Shown in pieces: positions 42,825 to 50,518 of a DNA stretch of 64,000 bases. A program made the translations under genes and the position numbers. Source of the DNA: a virus; the IMG/VR virus record IMGVR_UViG_3300033146_004399, positions 62,001 through 126,000 of that record; one strand, written 5' to 3'. The notes under the pieces are model-generated. The model saw only the letters and a list, made by a program, of their open reading frames with translations, did not search any database and was not told the origin of the DNA. Position 1 is the first letter of the stretch, and each line of letters begins with the position of its first letter.

Positions 42825-43216
42825 AAAAGAAAGGACTTATGGCTAAAGCAAAAAAGAAAAGGAAGAAAATAACTTTAAGACAGTATTATAAAACTAAACA
42901 CTGGTCGCAATTGAGAAATAAATATTCATACGGAGACGAGGCTGAATGTCAAGTGTGTCACAGTAGACGTTGGGAAAATTATAAGATCGGTAAGAAAAAA
43001 GGACAAAGAAAACCTAAAAGTGTAAACCATTTACATCTCCACCATAAACATTATGATACAATGATGAATGAATCGAGGGATGACTTAATGCTTCTCTGTG
43101 ACTCATGTCATAAATTTTTCCATCAATTAGAAAAAATGAGGAAAAGATCTCCAATATATGAAGAAGCTTATATAAAATTAAAAAATCAGTCAGGGTGGGA
43201 ATTCAAAAAGAGATGA
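42815..43216 (+). CDS. HNH endonuclease
   Basis: 133 residues; an internal ATG at 42839 with AAAGGA upstream may be the real start. HNH fold: zinc Cys pair CQVC near residue 47, HLHHKHY near 73, Asn/Asp-rich ESRDDLMLLCDSCHKFFH near 88 with a second Cys pair. The N-terminus is very basic (KAKKKRKK). Probably a small homing or nicking endonuclease. Its last 19 codons are duplicated downstream by an exact 55-bp tandem repeat. Confidence 0.85.
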   Translation: MAIKKKGLMAKAKKKRKKITLRQYYKTKHWSQLRNKYSYGDEAECQVCHSRRWENYKIGKKKGQRKPKSVNHLHLHHKHYDTMMNESRDDLMLLCDSCHKFFHQLEKMRKRSPIYEEAYIKLKNQSGWEFKKR

Positions 43217-43267
43217 AGAAGCTTATATAAAATTAAAAAATCAGTCAGGGTGGGAATTCAAAAAGAG
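43158..43267 (+). repeat. Exact 55-bp tandem duplication
   Basis: Copies at 43158-43212 and 43213-43267 are identical. Copy 1 is the 3' end of the HNH gene up to its stop; copy 2 is a non-translated duplicate after the stop. Both begin ATGAAGAAGC, and the short match ATGAA recurs at 43268, suggesting slippage or a nick-repair origin. Confidence 0.95.
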
Positions 43268-43328
43268 ATGAATAATTTAATAAAAGAGGTATTTGAACTC
43301 GAAAAATTCATTAAATGGAGTTTATCAT

Positions 43329-43934
43329 ATGGTAAATAGAGAAGATTTAAAACAGACAACTGGATATAAACGATTGTTAAGTATGGGTGCTAAAGATGAC
43401 TCTGGTCCTAGACAACAAAAGACTGGAGCTTTCCTATTCCATAGATATAACTTGAAAACTGGTGTTAAGAATGATTACGGTGATTATAAAATTACTAGCA
43501 AAGGTGATGTTAAGAGACAATCAGCAGGTCCTGCATTTGATTTAGGGTATGTTAACATGGATAGCTTATCTTCTTATGATAAAGCATTTAATAATATAGC
43601 AAACAAAATGGATCAAATTTTAGCTAAAGAAAATCGGGCAAAAGAAATTGAAAAAGAAAAACAAGTGTTTAATAAAGAGTTGCTATATAATATTATTAAT
43701 GGGAAACCGGTGATGACTAGTATCAAATATAAAAATTTTATTAAACGCATTTTTAGTGGTAAAATGAAACCAGTAGAAAAAAGAGTAATGGGAGTTGAAT
43801 ATGAATGGAATGGCGAAATTGATTGGGGTGTTAAGCGATTTTTAGGCAACGTTAGCGTTGTGGATATTGACGCAGTGAAAAGAATGTATCAAATACCTGG
43901 AGCAGTGGGCCTTTTCCACTTATTAAAAAAATGA
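43329..43934 (+). CDS. Unknown basic protein
   Basis: 201 residues from ATG 43329, set by GGAG 8 bp upstream. N-terminus polar and Gly-rich, centre helical (NNIANKMDQILAKENRAKEIEKEKQ), C-terminus mixed. Not recognised. Confidence 0.6.
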   Translation: MVNREDLKQTTGYKRLLSMGAKDDSGPRQQKTGAFLFHRYNLKTGVKNDYGDYKITSKGDVKRQSAGPAFDLGYVNMDSLSSYDKAFNNIANKMDQILAKENRAKEIEKEKQVFNKELLYNIINGKPVMTSIKYKNFIKRIFSGKMKPVEKRVMGVEYEWNGEIDWGVKRFLGNVSVVDIDAVKRMYQIPGAVGLFHLLKK

Positions 43935-44203
43935 TTAATGACAATTTAAAATTAGAAACTCTGTATATAAATAGACGCTCTGGCCAACAAACATATTTTT
44001 TTATTAAAGAAAATAATAAATTATTTGGTGTAAGAAAAGACAGAAGAACAAATTGGAAATGGAATTTTGGTATATGGTCTGATTACAGTAATCCAAATAA
44101 TACTGATGATATCGGAGAATTGGAACATAGTGAATTAATAAAATTACGAAGATTAGCTGTTGATGATTTATTTTTAAAAAGTGCACATAATTTAGGAGTT
44201 TAA
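43931..44203 (+). CDS. Unknown protein
   Basis: 90 residues, ATGA-coupled. Basic aromatic core (FGVRKDRRTNWKWNFGIWSDY). Not recognised. Confidence 0.6.
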   Translation: MINDNLKLETLYINRRSGQQTYFFIKENNKLFGVRKDRRTNWKWNFGIWSDYSNPNNTDDIGELEHSELIKLRRLAVDDLFLKSAHNLGV

Positions 44204-44205
44204 AC

Positions 44206-44466
44206 TTGATTGAATTATATAGAGCTAAATCAAATGATAAAACAGTTAAATATCATTTTTATTATTATACTATTTATATAGATAACGAGCCAGCATTTGA
44301 AATAGAATTGGCTGAACATAAAGAGGTGCATGTCATCTCTGATAGTTCAATATTTAATTTAGGTGTAGATAATTATAGAAAGGTGAGTTTCGAGAAGAGT
44401 GATTTGGTTAAATATGGAAATGAAAGAGATATTATATGGCAATATTTTGGGAGAATTGGCGAATGA
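44206..44466 (+). CDS. Unknown protein
   Basis: 86 residues from TTG at 44206; TTAGGAG lies 9 bp upstream at 44190-44196. Beta-rich N-terminus (YHFYYYTIYIDNEPAFEIELAEHKEVHV). ATGA-coupled to the next gene. Confidence 0.55.
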   Translation: MIELYRAKSNDKTVKYHFYYYTIYIDNEPAFEIELAEHKEVHVISDSSIFNLGVDNYRKVSFEKSDLVKYGNERDIIWQYFGRIGE

Positions 44467-44702
44467 AATTGTGGTACTTATATTACTCACCTGATACTAT
44501 AAATAAATACTTTTTCATTCCTATAAAACTTGAAAATGAAGAAGTAACAATGTATAGGTCTGATGGCGGGCAAGGCTTCTTGTGGATGGAAGGTGTTAAA
44601 TACTTCCCAAACCAATGGCCAGATGATGAAATCGTTGATAGCGGAGAAACGGCTTATATAGCAATTAAAGCATTATTCACACATGGGTTGGGGGTGTTAT
44701 GA
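44463..44702 (+). CDS. MKLW-family protein, copy 1
   Basis: 79 residues (MKLWYLYYSPDTINKYFFIPIKL...VTMYRSDGG...WPDDEIVDSGETAYIAIKALF). Tandem paralogue of the frameshifted gene that follows. Stop and next start overlap as ATGA. Function unknown. Confidence 0.6.
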   Translation: MKLWYLYYSPDTINKYFFIPIKLENEEVTMYRSDGGQGFLWMEGVKYFPNQWPDDEIVDSGETAYIAIKALFTHGLGVL

Positions 44703-44939
44703 AACTTTGGCATTTATATCGTATTGTTGACCATGATGAGAAATATTTTTTCATCCCTATAGATACGACTGAGACTAATACAGTTATGTATAAGATCTTA
44801 CAATTATGGAAAGTTTGAATTGGTGGAAGCCGGTTTTCCTAGCACTGATAACGATTGGCCTGAGAATGAAATTGTATATAGTGGTTTTTATGCTCACTTT
44901 GCAATAGAAACATTATTTGAGCAGGGAGTGGATAAATGA
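44699..44939 (+). pseudogene. MKLW-family protein, copy 2, frameshifted
   Basis: Begins MKLWHLYRIVDHDEKYFFIPID, then after MYK the frame shifts by one base and continues SYNYGKFELVEAGFPSTDND-WPENEIVYSG to TGA at 44937. Copy 1 has MYRS at this place, so one extra A at about 44791 breaks the gene. Without it the protein is 79 residues. Either a recent mutation, an assembly error, or a recoding site. Confidence 0.6.
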
Positions 44940-45207
44940 CTGAAGTAAAAAAATCTGGTGTAATATCATCTTTATTTGAAAATAAAATATTTCTGTATAT
45001 GCTCATGCAATAACCGGTGAAAAATTCCCATATGATAATAGATGGAATAAACTAAGTTATAATAATATGTGGAGTAGAAAAAGCGCAGTAGATAAGGCTG
45101 ATACCGGCAATGAATTAACAAGTGAAGAAAAAGAACTTTTATTAATAACAGGACTTTTCGATATTAAAAGTAATCAATTTTTTGAAGATAATTTTAAAGT
45201 AATATAG
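44936..45207 (+). pseudogene. Small gene with frameshift
   Basis: From ATGA-coupled ATG 44936 the frame gives MTEVKKSGVISSLFENKIF and soon stops. One base more in the TTT at about 44992 joins it to a long open frame (SVYAHAITGEKFPYDNRWNK...LLLITGLFDIKSNQFF) ending in TAG at 45205. Combined length about 90 codons. Function unknown. Confidence 0.5.
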
Positions 45208-45208
45208 T

Positions 45209-45249
45209 TTGGACGTAAGCATATTTATGATATAATTACTGTAGTAATT
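45209..45249 (+). promoter_or_regulatory. Promoter plus palindrome (RNA-repair set)
   Basis: TTGGAC, 16-bp spacer, TATAAT at 45231-45236, overlapped by AATTAC-TGTA-GTAATT at 45234-45249, the most perfect copy of the palindrome. Confidence 0.75.
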
Positions 45250-45266
45250 GGAGTTATAATATAAGT

Positions 45267-45716
45267 ATGAAGAAGATTGAACTTGTTAGGTGGGGAGGGC
45301 TCTCCTCTGTAAACCACAAAAAAATATTTAGAAACGACTCTTTTCATGCTCCTCCTGTAAAAAGAGGTATATATGTTTTTCATCCTCAATGGATTGAACT
45401 TTTCCTTGTTGCGTGGAAATGGTATGATGATGATACAGGAGAGAAGAAGAAACATATAGATAAACAAAGACGTTTCAAATATGAAGGAAAGATATGGACT
45501 CATATCTTTCACTCCCATCCAGAAATAACCTACTACAGACACAAAGGGGAATGGTATGAAACCGACACTTCTTATATCCCTAAAATTTTCTCCCTTGAAA
45601 GTAAAAAAATGGCTAAACAAATAAACTCAGATCCCAATTGGGGTGGTAAATGGCATAGACATGCAAACAAGTGGGTGAGTAAGGATCATATGGAATTGTT
45701 CATTGAAAAAGTATAA
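45267..45716 (+). CDS. Unknown protein in RNA-repair-type promoter set
   Basis: 149 residues; a GGAG at 45250-45253 is the ribosome site. Trp/His-rich (VRWGGLSSVNHKK, HAPPVKRGIYVFHP, HIFHSHPEITYYRHKGEWYETDT, GGKWHRHANKWVSKDH). Many His residues could bind metal, but no known motif is recognised. It shares its promoter-operator with three RNA-repair genes, so a role in RNA repair is predicted by regulation only. Confidence 0.65.
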   Translation: MKKIELVRWGGLSSVNHKKIFRNDSFHAPPVKRGIYVFHPQWIELFLVAWKWYDDDTGEKKKHIDKQRRFKYEGKIWTHIFHSHPEITYYRHKGEWYETDTSYIPKIFSLESKKMAKQINSDPNWGGKWHRHANKWVSKDHMELFIEKV

Positions 45717-45888
45717 AGTAATAATTGAACAATACGAAGGAATTGCTAAAAACATACTCTTAAACAAAGTATGTGATAATTGTTTCTTTAATAGTGGCGA
45801 AAATAATTGTTCATTTACAGTCCCATGGAATCATATATTAAAAAAACAATCAAAAAATAAAACATGTTCTTTTTGGGGCGCTAAATGA
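45703..45888 (+). CDS. Cys-rich repeat protein 1
   Basis: 61 residues, TTG start overlapping the upstream gene. Shows the family pattern IAKNxLLNxxCxNCxxN...C...KTCxxW: Cys pair, third Cys, then a C-terminal Cys before Trp. First of three adjacent genes carrying four copies of this module. Confidence 0.55.
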   Translation: MKKYKVIIEQYEGIAKNILLNKVCDNCFFNSGENNCSFTVPWNHILKKQSKNKTCSFWGAK

Positions 45889-46076
45889 ACGAACATAATG
45901 ATTTAGACACTAAAATAGCAAGAAATTTACTTTTAAATCATGTATGCTATAATTGTAATTTTAATTTTAATTTTGGGAATATATGCGGAAGAGAAAGGTT
46001 ACTATATGGTTCTTTAAAGCCAATGACTCAATATCCTGAAGAAAAAACATGCATCAATTGGCAGAAAATAACATGA
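45885..46076 (+). CDS. Cys-rich repeat protein 2
   Basis: 63 residues, ATGA-coupled. Same module (IARNLLLNHVCYNCNFN...CGRERLLYGS...YPEEKTCINW). Four cysteines likely bind zinc. Confidence 0.6.
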   Translation: MNEHNDLDTKIARNLLLNHVCYNCNFNFNFGNICGRERLLYGSLKPMTQYPEEKTCINWQKIT

Positions 46077-46438
46077 ATGGTATTATTGCTAAAAATCTTC
46101 TATCAAATAGAACGTGTCGTAATTGTTGTCATAATTATAACAATAAATGTAGAAAAGATAGATTGATATATGGCCCTCATGAGCCATATGCAGCTTATCC
46201 GGAAGAAGAAACTTGTATCGATTGGGAACAGATTAACATTTTGAATCACGAAATCTCTTTAGAGAACGAAGATGAAAAGATGGCTAAAAATATGCTTTTG
46301 GATAGAAGTTGTATGAATTGCGATTGGCTTCGAGGTCATGATATGAAATGTCAAAAAAGAGTTATACTTCCTTCATATGAATATGGAGAACTCCCAGAAG
46401 AGAGAATATGTAATTACTGGAAAGAGAGATATAGTTGA
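46073..46438 (+). CDS. Cys-rich repeat protein 3 (two modules)
   Basis: 121 residues from ATG 46073, ATGA-coupled. Two modules in one chain: IAKNLLSNRTCRNCCHN...YPEEETCIDW and MAKNMLLDRSCMNCDWL...LPEERICNYW. It looks like a fusion of two tandem duplicates. Function unknown; a zinc-binding host-interaction protein is possible. Confidence 0.65.
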   Translation: MNGIIAKNLLSNRTCRNCCHNYNNKCRKDRLIYGPHEPYAAYPEEETCIDWEQINILNHEISLENEDEKMAKNMLLDRSCMNCDWLRGHDMKCQKRVILPSYEYGELPEERICNYWKERYS

Positions 46439-46440
46439 CT

Positions 46441-46468
46441 TTGGACAATTGCTCAAATATGGTATAAT
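46441..46468 (+). promoter_or_regulatory. Sigma70-like promoter
   Basis: TTGGAC, 16-bp spacer, TATGG-TATAAT. Nearly the same sequence as the promoter at 23209-23236, including TTGGACAATT and TATGGTATAATTAAACAT. Confidence 0.75.
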
Positions 46469-46497
46469 TAAACATATTTAATTAAAGGAGTTTACAC

Positions 46498-46761
46498 ATG
46501 GCAGGAAAGAATATAAGCAAGTTTAAGAATACTATGGCTCATATATTGAATGAAGACTTCATGCAGAAAATCGGTAGTATGGAGAGTGAAGATATTAAGG
46601 CAGAGTTCCTTGACATTATCCGCAATCCTAATATTGTTATGGCTCCAGCAACTCGTAGGAAGTATGAAAGAGATATGGGTAGACAACATGGTGAATATGC
46701 TGTGAAGAATTATATATATCAACTTGGTATGAAGAGTGCTGGGATGGGAGTATTTAAGTAA
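46498..46761 (+). CDS. Unknown basic protein, strong promoter
   Basis: 87 residues, AAAGGAG ribosome site and strong promoter, so likely abundant early. Helical, Met-rich (MAHILNEDFMQKIGSMESEDIKAEFLDII, APATRRKYERDMGRQ). Not recognised. Confidence 0.65.
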   Translation: MAGKNISKFKNTMAHILNEDFMQKIGSMESEDIKAEFLDIIRNPNIVMAPATRRKYERDMGRQHGEYAVKNYIYQLGMKSAGMGVFK

Positions 46762-46829
46762 TGGAAATTGATGTCAGGGAAGCTGAAATTAAGAAAAAGA
46801 TTGAAGTGAGTATGGTAGATATAATATGA
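46761..46829 (+). CDS. Leader peptide-like micro-ORF 1
   Basis: 22 codons (ends EIKKKIEVSMVDII), TAATG-coupled before and ATGA-coupled after. A near copy precedes the gene at 47167. Either a real microprotein or a translational coupling leader. Confidence 0.45.
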   Translation: MEIDVREAEIKKKIEVSMVDII

Positions 46830-47098
46830 CACTTAAAGATGACTTGGAAAGATACATAGACAAGTGGTACAAACGTTGTGACGAAGAAAACACATATATT
46901 AAACCAATTAAAATAGTTCCAGATGGTATTAAGTGTTGGGAATATGAAGTAAATGGGCCTCACTTCTCTTTATTTGATAGACGTATTATTGAATGGCGGA
47001 ATTTAAATATTATTTTAAATATAGACGAAAGTGATAGAAAAATTATTGATTTAGCTACAATAAGAGTGGCAAAAAGGTTGTTACTGAATAAAGCTTAA
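46826..47098 (+). CDS. Unknown protein
   Basis: 90 residues, coupled to leader 1. Helical start (LKDDLERYIDKWYKRCDEEN), C-terminus with IIDLATIRVAKRLLLNKA, which resembles the first helix of the Cys-rich modules. Not recognised. Confidence 0.55.
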   Translation: MTLKDDLERYIDKWYKRCDEENTYIKPIKIVPDGIKCWEYEVNGPHFSLFDRRIIEWRNLNIILNIDESDRKIIDLATIRVAKRLLLNKA

Positions 47099-47116
47099 TT
47101 ATATAAAAAGGTAGTT

Positions 47117-47170
47117 ATGGAAGTAGAAATAAAGAAAAAGTTTGAAGTAAGTATGGTAGATATAACGTGA
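47117..47170 (+). CDS. Leader peptide-like micro-ORF 2
   Basis: 17 codons (EIKKKFEVSMVDIT). About 38 of 45 bases match leader 1, and it too ends in a TGA overlapping the next start. AAAAAGGTAG lies upstream. Confidence 0.45.
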   Translation: MEVEIKKKFEVSMVDIT

Positions 47171-47373
47171 CGAAAGAGAAGCTGGAAAAGTTAACAACTA
47201 AGAGATTGTTAGCCTATTTAAGAAGTCAGTAGAAGACGCTTTTCCACTTCCGTTATGGCTGGGATGATTGGGCAAGAGATATGCCTATAGGTTTTGATCC
47301 CGAGGAGAAAGTCCTTCAAGATCAATATGATTTAACAAAAGAAGTTTTGGCTACACGTGAAAATGTGGTATAA
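47167..47373 (+). CDS. Small gene with in-frame TAG
   Basis: From GTG 47167, coupled to leader 2, 21 codons (VTKEKLEKLTTKRLLAYLRSQ) are followed by TAG at 47230-47232 and then 46 open codons (KTLFHFRYGWDDWARDM...DQYDLTKEVLATRENVV) to TAA. The C-terminal helix ending in VLATRENV is a common phage motif. No start codon follows the TAG closely, so the whole reads as one protein. A prime candidate for amber suppression, or a C-to-T nonsense mutation of CAG. Confidence 0.6.
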
Positions 47374-47387
47374 TTACTATAGTAATA
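47347..47387 (+). promoter_or_regulatory. Promoter plus palindrome before rtcB
   Basis: TTGGCT, 16-bp spacer, GTGG-TATAAT at 47369-47374, overlapped by ATTAC-TATA-GTAAT. Twelve bp before the rtcB start. The -35 and spacer lie inside the upstream gene. Confidence 0.75.
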
Positions 47388-47398
47388 AGAGGTAAAAA

Positions 47399-48676
47399 AT
47401 GGATGTTATAGGAAAATACGGAACAGCAATTATATATAACGATGATGTAGAACAGGAAGCTATATCGCAAGTTTATGCTCTTATGAATGATTCTATGATT
47501 GAGGGATCTACAGTTCGTATAATGCCGGATATTCATGCAGGAGCTGGTTGTGTTATTGGATACACTGCTATGCTTACAGATAAAGTTGTTCCTCAGCTCG
47601 TAGGAGTTGACATTTCGTGTGGGCTCTTGGGATTTAACTTGGGTCATAAAAAAGATATAAAGTTGAAATTTGATAAACTTGATAAATTTATTAGAAAAAA
47701 TATTCCTGCTGGTCAAACAGTAAATGATGAATTTGATGAAAATTTAATAAATAATATTTTTTCTTATATGAATGTTAAGTTTAAAACTTGGGATAAATAT
47801 AAAAAAGAATTAGAAAAAGCTTGTAATAGAACACATCAAGATTTTGATTATGTGTTACGATCATTAGGTTCCATGGGTGGAGGAAACCATTATTTAGAAC
47901 TTGGTGAAAGTAATGAAGGTGAATTGTGGATGATAGTCCATTCAGGGAGCAGAAACTTTGGTTTGAAAACAGCCCTCCACCACCAGAAGATAGCTGAAGA
48001 TCAAACTCTCACTATGTCTAAAGATGATTATGACGCTAAAGTTGAAGAGATTAGAAAGACTAAGAAAGGGAAAGGCATTGAAGTTGCTATACAGAAGTTG
48101 AGAAAACAATCTAAAGTTCGGAAGCATAAAAGAACTGGTCTTGAATACCTTGAAGGTGAAAAAGCAGAAGATTATTATAAAGATATGTATATTGCTCAAA
48201 TTTATGCAAGTTTAAGCCGTCATATTATGATTTATAAAATTGTTAAATTTTATGGGTTGAAATTTGATAAAGATAAATTGCTAGAAACAGTTCATAACTA
48301 TATAAATTTTAAGGATAGAGTATTAAGGAAAGGAGCTGTATCTGCTCATAAAGACGAGATGTTATTTATTCCTATGAATATGAAAACAGGAACGCTTTTG
48401 TGCCGAGGCAAAGGAAATGAAGCGTGGAATTGTTCCGCACCGCACGGTGCGGGTCGCAAAATATCTCGTACTAAAGCTAAAGCTTCCATAAGATTAGAAG
48501 ATTATCAAAAGGTTATGAGAGATGCTAAAGTATGGACAACATGTGTAAATAAATCAACTTTGGATGAAGCACCTGCTGCATATAAAAAACCAGAGGATAT
48601 TATTAAATACATAGAACCAACTGTTGACATTATTACTATGATAAAACCTTTGTACAATTATAAAGCAAATTCATAA
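47399..48676 (+). CDS. rtcB: RNA ligase RtcB
   Basis: 425 residues, full length. RtcB joins 2',3'-cyclic phosphate or 3'-phosphate RNA ends to 5'-OH ends using GTP and manganese. Conserved motifs are visible: MPDIHAGAGCVIGYTA, GVDISCGLLG with the metal Cys, GSMGGGNHYLELG, IVHSGSRNFG, and APHGAGRKISRTKAK with the guanylylated His near residue 350. AGAGG precedes the ATG. It shares its promoter with the other RNA-repair genes. Likely job: resealing host or phage tRNAs cut by anticodon nucleases. Confidence 0.95.
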   Translation: MDVIGKYGTAIIYNDDVEQEAISQVYALMNDSMIEGSTVRIMPDIHAGAGCVIGYTAMLTDKVVPQLVGVDISCGLLGFNLGHKKDIKLKFDKLDKFIRKNIPAGQTVNDEFDENLINNIFSYMNVKFKTWDKYKKELEKACNRTHQDFDYVLRSLGSMGGGNHYLELGESNEGELWMIVHSGSRNFGLKTALHHQKIAEDQTLTMSKDDYDAKVEEIRKTKKGKGIEVAIQKLRKQSKVRKHKRTGLEYLEGEKAEDYYKDMYIAQIYASLSRHIMIYKIVKFYGLKFDKDKLLETVHNYINFKDRVLRKGAVSAHKDEMLFIPMNMKTGTLLCRGKGNEAWNCSAPHGAGRKISRTKAKASIRLEDYQKVMRDAKVWTTCVNKSTLDEAPAAYKKPEDIIKYIEPTVDIITMIKPLYNYKANS

Positions 48677-48717
48677 TTTCCTTAGCCAAATTTATGAATA
48701 ACTCCAACAGGTTATAA

Positions 48718-48724
48718 AGATAAC
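48718..48724 (+). promoter_or_regulatory. Candidate phage promoter (AAGATAA motif)
   Basis: TATAAAGATAACTTC, 19 bp before the GIY-YIG gene and the only conspicuous element in the gap after rtcB. Confidence 0.35.
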
Positions 48725-48742
48725 TTCACAAAGGAGTTATTT

Positions 48743-49609
48743 ATGAATTATTATGTTTATTGTTATATTGATGGAAAAAAGGGAAATACGATTTATAAAA
48801 ATTATGAATTTAACGGAGAACCTTTTTATATTGGAATGGGATCTAATGACAGATATTTAAACCACTTAGTAAATGCTAAAAAAGAAAATTATAATTTTTT
48901 GCCAAAACATTATAAAATAAGAAAAATGTTTAAAGAAAGTAATGAGCCTATAATAATAAAATTATTAGAAAATATTTCAAAAGAAGAAGCTATTAAAGCT
49001 GAAATATTTTTTATAAATTTAATAGGAAGACGAGATCTTCAACAAGGTCCTCTATTTAATCTTACAAAAGGTGGAGAAGGAGGTAATACAGGAATTCCAT
49101 GGAACAAAGGAATGAAATATAAAAATAAAAAAAATTCTGTAATGTTTAGTGGCCCTGGCAACCCGTTTTATGGTAAACATCATACGAACGAAACAAAGAA
49201 AAAAATAAGTGATTTCCATAAAGGTAATCAATACGCAAAAGGGGCAGTAAGGTCTGAAGAAACAAGAAAGAAAATAAGTGAAGCTCGTAAAGGTAAATAT
49301 TTAGGAGAAGATAGTTTTTGGTATGGTAAACACCACACCGAAGAAACAAGAAAGAAAATAGGTGAAGCTAATAAAGGTAAATTAAAGGGTGATAAAAATC
49401 CTTCTAAACGCTTAGACGTGAGAGAAAAGATTAGCCTGGCAATATCAAAAACATATAAAATAATAAATCCAGATGGGGTTGAAATTATATATAAAGGTAA
49501 TTTACGAACATTTTGCGAAAAAAGAAATTTAGTTCCTCATTTATTACGTAGTGTTGCAAAAGGAAGAAGAAAAGAATATAAAGGATGGAAATGTGAGTAT
49601 GTTGAGTAG
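48743..49609 (+). CDS. GIY-YIG homing endonuclease with NUMOD3 motifs
   Basis: 288 residues, AAAGGAG ribosome site. N-terminal GIY-YIG domain: YYVYCYIDG followed by EPFYIGMGSNDRYLNHL, catalytic Glu in EAIKAEIFFINLIGR. C-terminal DNA-binding NUMOD3 repeats (NPFYGKHHTNETKKKISDFHKG, RSEETRKKISEARKG, FWYGKHHTEETRKKIGEANKG) and a final wHTH-like segment (LRTFCEKRNLVPHLLRSVAKGRRKEYKGWKC). It is inserted between rtcB and unknown genes. Confidence 0.9.
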   Translation: MNYYVYCYIDGKKGNTIYKNYEFNGEPFYIGMGSNDRYLNHLVNAKKENYNFLPKHYKIRKMFKESNEPIIIKLLENISKEEAIKAEIFFINLIGRRDLQQGPLFNLTKGGEGGNTGIPWNKGMKYKNKKNSVMFSGPGNPFYGKHHTNETKKKISDFHKGNQYAKGAVRSEETRKKISEARKGKYLGEDSFWYGKHHTEETRKKIGEANKGKLKGDKNPSKRLDVREKISLAISKTYKIINPDGVEIIYKGNLRTFCEKRNLVPHLLRSVAKGRRKEYKGWKCEYVE

Positions 49610-49677
49610 AATAAAAAAAGTATTTCTATGAGATTATGGCGTTTAAATAATGCATAGTTTATTGAGGGAAGGGTGAG

Positions 49678-49887
49678 ATGACTAGAAGCGATATTCTATT
49701 AGATACAAAAGACACTTTAAAAGAAATGGATGAAGCAATTTGTTCTCCTAAAGCTAAAAATCATGTGGAAGAAATGGCTGATATATTGGAAGATTTTTGG
49801 ACTCTGACGCTAACAATCGAGAAGGATGAAGACTTCAAACCCCTAGGACAGCACATGAGAAAAATATTTTATAGAGAGAACAAATGA
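49678..49887 (+). CDS. Unknown acidic protein
   Basis: 69 residues with GGGAAGGG upstream. Helical and acidic (DILLDTKDTLKEMDEAICSP, EEMADILEDFWTLT). ATGA-coupled to the next. Just upstream, a 17-codon frame starting MRLWRLNNA carries another in-frame TAG and resembles a truncated MKLW-family start. Confidence 0.6.
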   Translation: MTRSDILLDTKDTLKEMDEAICSPKAKNHVEEMADILEDFWTLTLTIEKDEDFKPLGQHMRKIFYRENK

Positions 49888-50210
49888 CTGGACTAGACAT
49901 CTTCTATAATGCCTTTGAAGAGTCCTGGTTCGAGTTTAAACATCCAGCAAGAGTGAGCATTTCCTGGGTTAAAGTTATTGATTTCAGTCCGAAATATAGC
50001 GGTGATGTTGGTTCAAACATTAGAGTCATCTCTGTTTATAAAGATGGTAAGATTGGTCCTCGTAAAAATTCAATTGATAAAATAAAAAATATCATCAATG
50101 CTACAGAAAACCTTTCATACTATAAATTACTTAAAAATTGCACTGTCATAGAAGATGAAGAGAAAATTAATGAATTAACACTCATAGAAGTTAAGCTGAG
50201 ACTTCTATGA
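49884..50210 (+). CDS. Unknown protein
   Basis: 108 residues, coupled by ATGA on both sides. Alternating strands (VSISWVKVIDFSPKY, NIRVISVYKDGKIG) and C-terminal helices. Not recognised. Confidence 0.6.
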   Translation: MTGLDIFYNAFEESWFEFKHPARVSISWVKVIDFSPKYSGDVGSNIRVISVYKDGKIGPRKNSIDKIKNIINATENLSYYKLLKNCTVIEDEEKINELTLIEVKLRLL

Positions 50211-50518
50211 CTATAATTGAACACACCATCCAAGAGATGATGGGGGAATGGTATTACTATATAATATGGGAAGACACACAATACGAGTATACTAATTATA
50301 TATTGGTTGATAGTGATGCATACTCATTAAGTAGTGTAAAAGTTTATATTGTTAGTATCGCCTCCTCCAAAGGCATCCTAAGTAATATTAGGTGGAGTGG
50401 AGTTTATGCTGATGTAAAGTTGGCAAAACTTTTAGAGTATGAACGGCTCGAAGATGGAGATACAAAAGATAAATTGATTGCATCATATACTAAAAAACTA
50501 TTACAGCAAAGGATATAA
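50207..50518 (+). CDS. Unknown protein, paralogue of 51020 gene
   Basis: 103 residues. N-terminus TIIEHTIQEMMGEWYYYI matches NIIECIIDMMLNNWYIKI of the gene at 51020, and both end in a helix followed by a short basic tail. Overlaps the Hpt gene start by one base. Confidence 0.6.
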   Translation: MTIIEHTIQEMMGEWYYYIIWEDTQYEYTNYILVDSDAYSLSSVKVYIVSIASSKGILSNIRWSGVYADVKLAKLLEYERLEDGDTKDKLIASYTKKLLQQRI

